Positions 25,401-37,627 of a stretch of DNA of 64,000 bases are shown piece after piece (the first letter of the stretch is position 1; every line of letters begins with the position of its first letter). The notes beneath the pieces were generated by a model. It made no database searches. It was not told the origin of the DNA and saw only the letters and a program-made list of their open reading frames with translations. The stretch comes from Paramacrobiotus metropolitanus (Eukaryota; Tardigrada; Eutardigrada; Parachela; Macrobiotidae). The DNA lies in the NCBI RefSeq assembly GCF_019649055.1, contig NW_026570307.1:1-64000 (forward strand), in the 5' to 3' direction. A program made the position numbers and the translations under genes.

Positions 25401-28400
25401 GTTTACGTTGGCGCTAATCTGCGCAATCGTGCAACTGATTACCGTGCGAATACCAAAGTCATTACGTGAATTATTAACTGTGACACCGGGAGTACAGATG
25501 GGGGCGTTATTTTGACCGGTGTTGTATTGCTCATTCCAGGATATTCGACCTATCACGCCACTACAAACTCAAATCCGTCGGTGTACTAATCCAGGCTATT
25601 AAGAATAATTTCGATATAATTGCCGTCCTGATATTCCTTCTCATCATCTGCGACATCCTGTTCTCCGGCTTTATCTATGCCGTCGAGGGCGGACCCAATA
25701 CGGCCTACACCAGTATCCCGGCCGGTTTCTGGTGGGCGGTCATCAGTATGACCTCCGTCGGATACGGTGATAGTGTGCCGAAGCGAGCCGCCGGACAGTT
25801 TGTGGCCTGTGTATGCGGTGTGGTCGGGCTGATTTTTATCGCCTTCGTCCTGCAGTCGATCGCGTCGGAATTTCACGCCCTAATGAAGACCTATTCAGAG
25901 TACAATGCCTATTTGAAACTGTACGATCACGACAAACGGGCGGAACATCACACAGTGCGGAGTAAACTGCTGGCGGAAGACGACTATCTGGGTCCGGAGA
26001 TCACCGTGTCGGTCAATGGAGCGGAATTTATCTTTAAGGTAAAACTGCATTGATTATGTCTTACGCATAATGCGCCGACATCCGGTCGTTTTTTAAGGCA
26101 CTAATGATTCACATTTTACTGGCTCGTTGACTGTCAAAGTTGTCTTAAGCCAGATCGATGGTATAAGCATTAACGGACTCAATGTATTATACATTAATCA
26201 CATCGTACAGGACCATAGTGAGCAAATCTGCCCCCTTTGCGTACAATCCCATGCAACAATTTGTCACGTAAACCCAAACAAATCTTGTCATGATATCGCA
26301 CGGCCAAGGAGAAAGCAAAAAGCAGCACAGTATTCTTCGGGGCGCAGATGATTGACTTGATCCCTGCCGATGCTTAATGGGCCGGTACTCTAGTATTACG
26401 AGCGCCTTTGGAGAGATTTATGACGCTCTGGGATTGTCCCGGCCCGGTCACGTTAAGCAGGGAGGAAGGGCCTTTCCCCCCTGCCAGCTATATGTGATAG
26501 CAATTATTAGTGGTGTCAGTGTCTAAAGTGCCCAAGATAGTTTCCGGCACATGCAAGTGATCAGCAGCAGGTTTCTCCATTTTATGCCTCAACAATCAAT
26601 ACATATATCCCTTATATACGGTGCCATTCCGCCAGATTCCAGGCATACTTATCCAACCCTCGATTGACTTACGACCAGTATGTTATTTTAAAGGGACATA
26701 ACATATGCTAAATGCGCTTAATGTTTTTGGTTCATTAAGGCAAGTAAAGTAGTTACTTCTTGCACCGCTTTGATCGTTTGCAAGCCATGCTACTGTACAA
26801 GCTATGCAGAAGTTGAAATCCGACATTTTTATGTTGTTCAGCTGGCAACACATATTCACGCCTGGTTTTGCCGATTCGTTAATAATGATTAACGATTAAC
26901 CAATAAACTGTTTGACATTATCCTTTAGGATTTTATTTTCCTCTTCTGTTCATGCAAAACACAAACTTAATCATTATAGCAATGTTTAATTATACTAACT
27001 GATCTTTGTAAAGTGCATGTGTAACATATCATTTGATCCAATGCGCATACAGAGGCACAAAGATCCCTGTACAAGCTTCGTAAAATGGTTTGGTGTAGTG
27101 TATGATCGGCACTCGAAACGACAGCTGCTTCACAGCCTTCGCTTCGTGAGTGGTTGTTAAACTGTTTGGCTGGTAATGAATGACAGAAGGACAATTCCAT
27201 GAATTTTTTACGTGTCTCCCTTTGGCATCAGGTTAAATAACATTTTCCCACCGCATCCAACAGGGCGGCCAGCAGTACTTATATGTATACATTGTGTGTC
27301 CCAGTGCGGTGCCGACGTAAGAGCTGTGTTCCTGCTGGCCCCGCTTGAACGCTATGACAAAGGGGAATGCTGTGGATAATGTTAGGTTTGTTTTACAAAT
27401 ATCCCTTCCTCTTTCTGATCCCACTGTGTCAACAGACGGTAAAACGGCTGAGGCGTGTTTAGATTTGCGAACTACTCGGAATATTTAACTACATGTCATC
27501 GATTTCTACCGTTAATATGTGCTTCTGTATTTTCGCCTTACTTTACTGCTTCCACTTTGCATTGTATGCTGTACTGATGTGGTGTAGTAGCATTAAAGAC
27601 TTAACGCGCGCAAGTCTCGCAATAGCAGTTTAAAAAGTGTCCATACCGAGCATCTTGATAATACGGAAATCAGAGCTAAATGATTTTAATTTATGAAAGA
27701 GTTGCAGTGTACGTGTATGGCGATAATTATAACCAGTTTTACTGCTGGTCTCTCTTTGTGAACCACCAATTAATTAAGACGCTTCATGTAGAAAATATTC
27801 ACAATGTCTTCCGCAGCGCAAAAATTCACAACCGAACTCACAGATGTACCGCATCCTTTTTAATGTAAATAATTATTTCTGTAAAGTATATTAATTGACT
27901 CAGACTAATTTTAGTACGTTATCACCAATTATGACGTAAAATATGCAAGTTTTATGGTGCATGCTGCGCACAATTGAAAAAAGTTCTGTACGTATATATA
28001 AATTGTCTAACATATAAAAATAATTTTCACACGCTCACTTCTTACGTTGGTTTAATTTTTCAAGTTTGCAAATGAAAAGCGTGATTTGAATAGTGTTCTG
28101 ATTGGTGCGATGTTCCATATGACTGCGTTAGTAGAATTACGCACTGACGTGGCCTTTGTGGATCACAACTGGTGCGCTATTTTTATTGGTGTTTTAGGAA
28201 ATGCGTTGCATTTTGGCACTTCTGAGTAGCGAAGCCGATCCTCCTGGGATTAAATAACGAATTTATATCTCGGATTATGGTCGATTTTCACCTGCGTAAG
28301 ACATGAGCCATGAGAAAATGTTTTTCAGTTTGGTATGACATTTGAATTAAGTATCAAGTGACCGTTAAAAAAGACACTGTATAATTGAGTCACGATGGTC

Positions 28401-31400
28401 AGAGCTCTGCAATATACATCAACAAAAAGCGTTCTCTTGTTTTCGCTCCTAATGATGATCGTAACGAGCGTTCACAGCGCTCTGACAGTGCCGGTTAACG
28501 GTGGATGATCCAATAACTTCGCTTTCTATCACTTTACAGTAGTTGGTGATGTGAAAATGTGTTATATGCATAACGCGTTCCCCTTGTATTCCTGATGGAA
28601 ATTATATAAGTGCTCATGACGTCAATGATCATAGCTAAACGGATTTTGAAAATGTTTTCCCAAATCAAGGTGAATGGTTGAAGCATATTGTCACACCATT
28701 TGAGCAAACATAATCGATTAGGAAATTTTCCTTAATAAATATAGCACGGATGGCTGGATTCTCTGAACGAATTTATCGGACTGGACATGGAGAGATGTGC
28801 TGTAATACGGCGCTCGACTAATCACTGGAAAAAATCTTTAAAAGCGCATGTTCCATTTGATCATCCAAATAGGCTAGTGCCGCGTTATGTAACCACACGG
28901 GAACATGTCATCGTTAATTTTCGAACTGGACAAGCAGGTGTTACTGTCTGAAAAACGATTGACTTAAAAAGGTCATTGAATTATATACTGCTTTGAGCAT
29001 CGAAAAAAATACACTACGCACTGTGGTCGTAAATGTGCAAAACTGCATGATATTGCCGGTATTGGCATATACTCCATTCATTATAAGGCTTTACCAGGGG
29101 ACCTACAGTACCCAACGAACATAATTCTACAGTCCAATCATCCATTCATTACACAATACCGCTTTTATTATTTGATTGCGTATTCATTAGTACAGTCATC
29201 GATTGATATTCCATATTTTTCCGTATTTTCCCGATTGATGTTCTATACTTTCTTCAGAACCTGTCTTAGAAATGTTTGAGTACATTTTAATTAAGTCACA
29301 TAGAGAGTAGAAGATTGTACGAGCATGCATAATGCAATATTATTAAATAACGGACTGCTTATTTCTGGCGTCGTTGTTTTGATGGCTCGGTTTGCACTTT
29401 GCAGTTATAATTTTGTCTTCAAGTAATTACGCATGCAAGTAATTTCGAGTAAAGATGGGCAGGTTAACAGTAAGTGAGAACATGTTGAAGTCATAAAGCA
29501 AATAATAAAATATTGCCCTTACTGTTTTCAGCAATACGAACTGGATAATTATCCCAATTCTCTTCTCGGAAACGTGGAAAAACGCCGGCCTTACTACAAT
29601 CCCAAAGAAAAACTCTACTTTTTTCCTCGTAACACAGATATTTTTCCGGCCATTCACTATTACTACCGTTCGAACGGTGCCCTACAACGTCCGCCCTACA
29701 TCAGTCTGCGTCGATTTATCGACGAAGTGGAGTTTTTCCAGCTGGGCCGGGAAGCCATAATCCCGTTGCTGGAATTAGAGGGTATCTACATTGTGGAAAC
29801 CCAAGAACCGGATTCTCCCCGGCAAAAATACTGGTTTCATGTCTTTGAGAATCTGGAATACAATACCCTGGCGAAGATCGTGGCGGCCATCTCCATCGGC
29901 GCCACCGGCACATCGGTGCTGGTATTCTGTCTGGAGACCATGGAAGTTTTCCAATCGTGGAATTGTTCTCTGCCGGACAGCTACCTAAACAACGCCAGCC
30001 AGCTGCACGTGGATCCGCATTACCATCATGTCTACAATACATCGCGCGCCACTTTCGGTACCCTCTTCACCGAGAACTGTACCGGCCCGGCGGCACTGTT
30101 TATTGTGGAGACGATGTGCGTCACATGGTTTATTTTCGAGCTGATTATCCGCTTTGCGGTGAGTCCACGCCGGTGGAAATTCCTCCGCTCCGCGTTGAAC
30201 TTTATAGATTTCCTGGCCATCTTACCGTACTTTGTCTCGTTGGCGGAGCTATTCTACGGCGAAACCAGCACCCTGGTGGTGGTCAACACCCTGGGGCTGT
30301 TGCGGACGATCCGTTTAATTAAATTAGTCCGTTTATTTAAATTCAGCCGGCACTCCCGCCGCATCCAGATGATCGCCGAGATCCTCAAAGCCACGTGGGC
30401 GGAGCTGGGTTTGGCGGTGTATTTTCTCCTCATCGCCTCCGTATTGTTCGGGAGTTTGGCGTATATTGCGGAGACCGATAGTGAGGGTGAGGAGCATATT
30501 TCGTCCATCCCGCGCGGCATGTACTGGGCGTGGATTACCATGCTGACCATTGGCTACGGGGATGTGGTGCCCATGACGGCGTGGGGCAAACTCGTCGGCA
30601 GCGTGTGCGCCGTCATCGGTCTCGTGTTCTGGTCGATCCCCATGACCTTTGTTAGTGATAAATTCGATGTGTATCGGCGATTGTACAAGGATCGTGACTA
30701 CTTGATGGGCCTGCTGCAGAAGTTGAAGTTGGAAGCACAACAGGAGTTGCAGCAAGAAAGCATGAGAAAGTAAGGTTTTTTGCTATCTGCCGCGGTCCGG
30801 GCAGTAGTGTAACAAGGGTGACCGACTGCCTACTTGAGATCAAGATGCTGATAGACATGGCAGACTAATGGCTTTTACGTATTTGTTACGCGATTCCTTA
30901 TTCTAATATTGATTTCCGATCTGTCACAAGAAGGTTGCGTTCCGTTGAGCCGTCTGTGCGGTATATCTGCTTAGCGTCAATGAGTGATCATCACTTTTTT
31001 TCGTCGAACTTCACACTATATATTCAAACTAATTATTTCTACTAAGGTCTAGGAAGGTCATGAACTTATTTGGGTCGTTTCCCATCAGCAGTTTATAAAG
31101 TCGTCAAATTTTACTTCCCCTTCACCCCTTCACATTCACTGCACTTCTACTGACCAGGGCACATAGGGGTCCTCCAAATTCAGAAAAATCTCATCTTTTG
31201 TAAAAAGGTAGCATACTACCCAACTATGCTTAAAAAATATTTTTGGCTGCTGTAATTAAGATAGGCGTGGCCAGCGCGAATTAAAAGAGTACGCAATACC
31301 GCATGCGTACTATGCTGTTACAATGCACAGCGCAGGCTTTTTGCATACTAGTAGCAGTCATCACATTGATCACAAAGCCATTAGCATGGACTCGGGCAGC

Positions 31401-32572
31401 TGCTTTGCAGTTAGCACCGAGGCAAGTGAAACCCGCACGCGGTGGTACCTACCACCGCTTTCAAATTGCCGACTTTCAAAAATGTGCTATTTATTACCTA
31501 ACATGTGTTATTATAACAGTATGTGTAAAAATGCGAAAAATTTTCTTCTAATTTAAATAATAGTAGATTCACCAATCCAGAAATAAAAAATTTCGAAAAT
31601 TTGCAGTTTGACAGCGGTGGTAGGGACCACCGCGTTTGGGTTTCACTTGCCTCGGTGCTAACAATAAGCAGCTGCCCGAGTCCATGCTAATGGCTTTGTG
31701 ATCAATGTGATGACTGCTACTAGTATGCAAAAGCCTGCGCTGTGCATTGTAACAGCATAGTACGCATGCGGTATTGCGTACTCTTTTAATTCGCGCTGGC
31801 CACGCCTATCTTAATTACAGCAGCCAAAAATATTTTTTAAGCATAGTTGGGTAGTATGCTACCTTTTTACAAAAGATGAGATTTTTCTGAATTTGGAGGA
31901 CCCCTATGTGCCCTGGTGAGAATTTATTACAAGATTTAGATTTTATTGCCTTGGTCCTTCTAGTCATAGTCAAATTAAACCATGTGGAATGCATAAGTAA
32001 GCATTTTTACACATAATTTTATACATTTGTCATATGGTATTATTTAAAGGTCGCTGTGGATTATTCCCAATGTAGTTAACGCATATTCGTAAATGCGAGA
32101 TTTATTATTGCGAAGAATTTTCAGTAAAGATTTTAACTACTCGATAGGACATTGATGTACACAGTTTACAAACCGCATTTTGTAAAAATGTTAAACATTA
32201 CAATAGAGACGGTACATTTGCGGATTACGTGGCCACATTTACAAATTTGCAATGAATTTGTATTGTTTACATTACAGAACAGAAAATGGACCAAACGTGA
32301 CCCAGCCTTTATTAATCGTCAGTGATAATTCGGGTGAAAATATTCCCCTGGATGACCGGCACACATTCCGGCGTACATCCAGTCGTAAGAGCGTCTCCCT
32401 ATCGGCACTGAACCACTCCTGTCAGCCCGGCTCAACATCCATACTCAGTTTGCAGTTCGGCGATGAAGTGCGGAGTATTGACGGGGAAAATAGTAGACCG
32501 GTATTTGGGGCACTGGGCATAACATTGAACACCGATGCCACACCAGCGACACCGGCGCACGGCTACACTTGA
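19422..32572 (+). CDS. Tandem (two-repeat) Shaker-type voltage-gated K+ channel
   Basis: Five exons (19422-20415, 23428-23908, 25540-26038, 29532-30769, 32278-32572) join in phase to 1168 aa. Repeat 1: a Ser/Thr/Pro-rich N-terminus to about 230, T1 domain about 232-331 (DTLLGNADKRRRYY), S1-S4 about 373-500, filter TSVGYGD about 562-568, S6. After a linker of about 40 residues, exon 3 enters a second T1 (ITVSVNGAEFIFK, 646-658), and exon 4 completes it (QYELDNYPNSLLGN) with S1-S6 and filter TIGYGD about 997-1002. Exon 5 adds a polar tail. Both T1 domains lack the HxxxxxC zinc motif, as in Kv1/Shaker. It should be a plasma-membrane K+ channel; two chains would make a four-subunit pore with alternating repeats. 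Repeat 1 is divergent: S4 reads RVIRLFRILRIFDLSRH (fifth charge is Asp), S2 has Asn at the first acidic site, and the PVP hinge reads VLQ. Introns are large (1.5-3.5 kb). Confidence 0.9.
31154..31916. mobile_element. Fold-back (long inverted repeat) non-autonomous DNA transposon
   Basis: Two arms of about 303-305 bp (31154-31458 and 31614-31916) are near-perfect reverse complements around a loop of about 155 bp. The left end starts CCAGGGCACATAGG and the right end closes with its complement CCTATGTGCCCTGG. Both ends are flanked by TGA (31151-31153 and 31917-31919), consistent with a 3-bp target-site duplication. There is no coding capacity, so it would need a transposase in trans. The high arm identity implies recent insertion or conversion. 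It lies in the last intron of the tandem Kv gene. A 3-bp duplication occurs in the CACTA and Harbinger superfamilies, but the ends do not decide between these. Confidence 0.88.
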
Positions 32573-34526
32573 AAGAGCATGAGAAAAAGAAAGCGATGGG
32601 GAGAGAACGGGACCATTCTCCAACGTAAACATACTCTTTTCCTACAAACAATACTACTCTTTTCCAGTCCAAGTGTGAATGTGCACTGTGTACTTAAGAG
32701 AAAGTGGCCAATTTTTTTGATCAAGCAGAATGTACTGGCGATCGATGGTGTTTTTGGCGGTACAAATTACCCGTCACACTGCTGTGATTTTTGCTCATTT
32801 GTCTGGTGACCTTTACGGACTAGTCGGAGAGGCGCGTGGGTGTGCAAGTGTAAAATTGTGGTCTAACGTCTTTATTCTGAAAATTTGTACAGCTGAATGG
32901 CAATACTGTGATAAATATCAATAAAATGGTCAATGATCACTAAAATGGGTTGCAAAAGTGTCTGTTTAATAATACGTAAATGGTGCTGGTTGTGAATGTA
33001 CAGTTCTCAAAACTCACGGTCGCCATATTCAAAGTGAATATCTTTGCGTACGCACCGAAAAATACGGTAACAAAATTAATAAATTAACAAAATTAATTAA
33101 TTAATGCACAAAACAAAAATATGCATTGCTAAAGCTGCTGGTACTATAATACTCGCACTATTGTATGTTGTATGTACTAATGTACAATACAGACCTTATA
33201 TATAGTGGTTATGCCATTGTGGGATAGCGTCGCCGTGATCTATGTAGCATTATTAAATGATAAATCATATAAAATACTAAAGCGTCACGCTCAACTGTAG
33301 TTTGTGCACTGTATGGATTGTTATTTATTCGGTAAGTCATTGTTTTACACAGTATTAATTAAGCTCTGTTTTATTCAATAGTAGACATGTGTATTACAAT
33401 AGCGCTTCATTGGTGCTAATATTCTTGTTTACAGACTACGCACAAAGCGCGACTGTGCGGGGATGTTTCAGCAGCTGCTCCGAATTGTGCTTGTTATCCC
33501 AATAACATCGTATTAGCAAAATTAATTTATTACGGTTTATAGGTCAATAATGGCCCGGCAATCAAACGGAACATCTACCAGTTGCATGACGATTACTCCT
33601 GCAAAGTTTTGTTACAAGTTACTAGCAGTACAAGTAAGTATACGCATTTATAGAATCGCATCACGATACAGTACTCGAGTGCAGAAGAACTTTCATGCGA
33701 CGCCGTCACGCCGGCATTATTTAAAATTGTGTATCGGTCATCAAAACTGTATTCTAGAGTAGATATTTTATCGGTCAAAAATAAGAACACAGCGGGACAA
33801 CCGTCACCGTAAACCGCTTGCTTCGGCACATTGTTAGCTAACATGAAATTATTAGTTTTCAAGTTTCAACGGATACAAACAATCCCCTTATTAAAATGTT
33901 TAATCAATGCATTTGTCGATTTTTTCTATTTTGTGGTACGCTAATTAATAATAATAATAGTGCCCACCCTATAATGTACAGGTCTAATGATATGCAGTTT
34001 TGGAATCCTTTTAAATAAGCTGCTGTAAACGGTTGCCTACACACGATTAGAATCTTTCATGGCGAACAATGCGCATTGTAAATTCATAAGTGCATAGTGC
34101 ATACCATACACGCTCACTGGTTACAACACCAGCGCTGTCGATGCACTCAGAACGTGTTGTGGTTTTGACTTTGTTTGAATATTTTTGAGAGTCAAGACGA
34201 AACCAGCAACAAAAATTCCCCCGCGTAATGATCGATGGAGTAAATTTTAATACTATTGTTTTTGCTAATTGCACGTAGAAAATATGCATACCCGCACGGC
34301 GACTTGTTTGAAGTTACACTTTGTGTTTGAATGAGTTCGAAATCATTTGGCATGAAAGAGCGCAACCTTGAGAATCTGTCTGATTATTATAAAAAATTGT
34401 CGTAATATTGTTTGTACATCGCGAATCTAACATGTATTAAAGCCGTGCAGCAGATGCTTCTCTGATACAGTAAACATGAGTAAAGCACATTATTGAACGT
34501 CCAGTTTATCAACGTACTCATTCGAC
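32573..34526. other. Kv 3' region and spacer, no further gene recognised
   Basis: Holds the probable 3' UTR and poly-A signal of the Kv gene and then AT-rich sequence up to the cytochrome b561 gene. The frame at 33550-33762 shows no recognisable motif. Confidence 0.5.
32920..32925 (+). terminator. Poly-A signal AATAAA, probable Kv gene 3' end
   Basis: A canonical AATAAA lies about 350 nt after the Kv stop codon, on the same strand. Confidence 0.4.
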
Positions 34527-36559
34527 ATGCCTGCGGAGCAGGAGATGCAACCTCTGAATAACGAACAGGTACGAAATTTCATAAAGGACGAAATATTTTA
34601 ATATATATAATTAATAATTATTATCAATTAAGCACATGCAACTTCTAAAACGAAAGTTGATAAATAATTACGAACCCGATTATTATTCATTGTACAGTGG
34701 GTACTATTAACACGTCGCTTTTACAATGGTTTTCGTCCTAAACTTTTCCAAGTTTGGCGCAGAACAGAGTAAAAGTTAAAATTTGCTATTTTTTTTTAAA
34801 ATGAGATTACTTACTAGAAAAAAACGAGAACCGCCAGAATCACGGCAGCATAATCAATTTTTAAGCAGTATAGATATAAAAGGCATTTTGTAAGGGCAGT
34901 AAGGTGTTTAATATGTCCAGGGTTGTCTAGTTCGCCTCGCTACCCGCCTTGTATTGGTTTTGAATGTTTCATATTTCGCCAGTTTTGACTTTCATGTCGG
35001 CGGGTTTTGCGCTATATCCCAAGATCAGTACAGTACTCGCATCGTTTCCGAATGTGCGACAATTACAGCTGAATTATTTTCCAAGTGCTGATTATCACCG
35101 TTTGTTAGTTGAAGCCTCTACTCGGATCCCCGGAGGCCAGTGTTGAAAAAGCTCCAGTGGCAGAAGTTGTCAAGCCAGTTGTCGCGCAAGATAGTCGCAA
35201 GCAGAGCAAAATGGGATCTGTTCTGAGTACCATGAAGCAGGTCGGCTTCTTATCCTTGGCCTGTGTGCATCTTTATTGTGCTGCCAAGCTAGCCGAACCA
35301 GGAAGCTGTAAGTGCCGCTGAGCCTGAAATATTTAACTTTCATCTTGCTATCCATGGTATAGAGCTATTATTCAATATGCCATCAGGGTAACAGCGAACT
35401 CTCGCTGTAGCAAACACACGAAAACGGAAAATGATCGTATTTCGAGTTTCTTGCCATCTTGTGCTACGATAACACCAAGGTTTAGTAATTAATTCCTAGT
35501 CTGAACTTTTGCAGCTCTGTTTTCATGGCATCCGGTCCTAGCATCCGCTGCGGTGAGTGAAGTGTTCCAATATTCTGATATAATTAATTATAACTGGCCA
35601 TAAACAGGCCATTGCGCTGCGGTAGTTTTCAAACTTTCTTTGGATTTTGTGCTTTAAGTATCTTTTCGTGTAATCACTAAGCGGTGGTATTGCAAAATCA
35701 GTTAATCAACACCGCCACTTTTTTAAACTTCGTACAGTATTGTTTAAAGTGCTGGTCTGTGAAGATGTTGCGCAGAATATGTAAATGCATTTCCAGATTA
35801 CAGTTGTGCTTCGCTTTAATGTTTGCTTTTAATTACCTTTTAGTTACCATTTTACTTCGCTTGGTCTACTGTTTGTACAGTTGTTCATCAAATTTAAATT
35901 GCCAAACGACTGTTACAATTTAATTTTACTGTTCAGATTTGACAACTGAAAATTAATTCAAGTGCCAAATTTTAGTTTTCCTGAATTTAATTCGCAACAC
36001 TCCTTGTAGTTCGGCTTGGTGATGCCGGAGGCTTTCACCCAGATCAGCCGCCTGTCGGAGTTCGGTAAGCGCTTCAGCTACCGCAGCCGCATCACCCTCC
36101 ACTGGGTCCTGCAAGTCACCGCCCTCCTCCTGGCCAGCGTGGGCGTGGGCTGCATCGTCGCCAACAAATTCCAGGCGAACCGTCCGCATCTGAAGACCTT
36201 CCACGCCTGGTTCGGCGCCATCACTTTCGCCTTCGCCATCATCCAGTCCGTCGGCGGCTTCCTCATCATGAACCCGCGCTTCAAGCCGACGTTCGCGCCC
36301 ACCCAGGCCAAGATGAAGGTGTACCACGCCGCCAGTGCGGCGGGTCTGATGATGTTGGCCGCCGCGGCCATGTTCATCTCCAACTATTCCCTGTACATGG
36401 CCAAGCATAAGATGGCCGCCAGTGTTTACGCCACCGGAATGTGGGTGTATCCCCGGGGTGTTGGCCGCACGCTCGCTGTGGACCATCTACGATACCGGGG
36501 CGTTTGGGAAGTTGTTCCAGCAAGCGCCCATTGTGGAACAGCGTGATTCCACGTTGTGA
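34527..36559 (+). CDS. Cytochrome b561 domain protein, CYB561D2-like, with a frame break near the C-terminus
   Basis: Exons 34527-34568, 35109-35307, 35515-35552 and 36010 onward join in phase. The protein is a six-helix transmembrane di-heme reductase of the CYB561D1/D2 type, which moves electrons across intracellular membranes and reduces iron or ascorbate radicals. Matches to the family are clear: SLFSWHPVLAS (split across exons 2 and 3), RITLHWVLQ, FHAWFG and KMKVYHAASAAG, which carry the expected histidines for heme coordination. After residues MWVYP the reading frame as printed ends in an unrelated tail (stop at 36544-36546). The plus-two frame instead continues GVLAARSLWTIYDTGAFGK to a TGA at 36557-36559. 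The switch falls in CCCCGGGG at 36451-36458, so one extra base there (assembly error or real mutation) is the likely cause. The end coordinate assumes the corrected frame. Confidence 0.82.
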
Positions 36560-37627
36560 TGGATGAGTGGCGAGTGACATTTTTTGTTTCATTCAGTCAT
36601 CCCCTGTCGAGTGTTTTTAACCATGTTGAGGTTGCTTTGCAGTTGTTAGCTTGTGTTTTTAGCATGTTGATTCGAATACGCGGGTGCCTCTAATTTATTA
36701 CCAAGTTTTTCGAATGGCAATCTTTTTTGATTTGTTGGCAATAAGACAGGCATGATTTCATGTGGCATTTCCCGATTTTAATGCTGTTTAATGTTTGCAA
36801 TATTTACATATTAAAAAGCAAATAATGGTAATATTTGGCAAAACACTGAAATTCATGCAAAGATTTTTTTGCGTGTAATTAGAAAGTTACAGCCGTACGA
36901 AATACAGACATTTTACAGATTGTCTCGAATTTTAATCCGATTTTGACGAGCATAGTGTAACAAATGCCACCCAGTAATTATTAAAACCTATTTTTGAGTG
37001 TACAATAGACTGCAACAAAATCCGGACCTTCGCAGCAGTTACAAATACGAAAATTTAATTGATATACGTAAATTGCGAGCATATACCGGAGACGTAGGCC
37101 TGTAGTCCTGTACAATGCGAAAGAATCCCAGCAGTATAGTTCAGCATTTTACATATGGGAGAATAATTTGTTGGAAGCAGGACAGCACTACAGGTGTACA
37201 TGTTGATGTCGGTAGAGGCCGGCCGGATTGTGTTCGACTGCACGGCATCCTGGAGTAGTACTCTGTAAGCATGTGTTTACGTACAGTACCTGAGCATACC
37301 GCATAAGTATCGATCGTTAGTTCCACTTCCCGTTACTGCATAAACAGATCTCGCTTATTTTCGTTTTTTTAGTTGTTATTCGTATACGATCCATTTGAAG
37401 CTTCGGTTTAAAATAATGGAGCACTAATAAAACGGCAATTCGTGAGCGTTATTCACAATTCTTATTTGGTTGTCATTCAATTATGTGCGCCATATCTATA
37501 GAAGTATGCATTCTCACCGAAATTAGCGATTCTTACTGTGCGGAATACTGAATACCCGACAAATTCTGATACCAAAGCCTTTGTAGTCTTTTCCGCCGGA
37601 TAGAAATATTTTAAGAAGAAAGCTAAA
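36560..37627. other. Spacer between CYB561D2-like gene and BBS4, no gene recognised
   Basis: AT-rich sequence that contains the 3' UTR of the former and the promoter of the latter. Minus-strand frames at 37055-37326 and 37477-37750 have no recognisable motif. Confidence 0.5.

Noticed and set aside
26039..29531. Searched for a separate start and T1 exon for the second Kv unit
   Set aside because: None was seen. The only T1 start that fits exon 29532 is at the end of exon 25540-26038, which supports the fusion.
30768..30773. Stop codon after MRK at the end of Kv exon 4
   Set aside because: The stop overlaps a good donor (AA|GTAAGG), and exon 32278-32572 continues in phase. Use as a true alternative end cannot be excluded.
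31303..31556. Plus-strand open frames in the Kv intron
   Set aside because: They lie within the left arm and loop of the fold-back element, are mirrored in the right arm and have no protein similarity.
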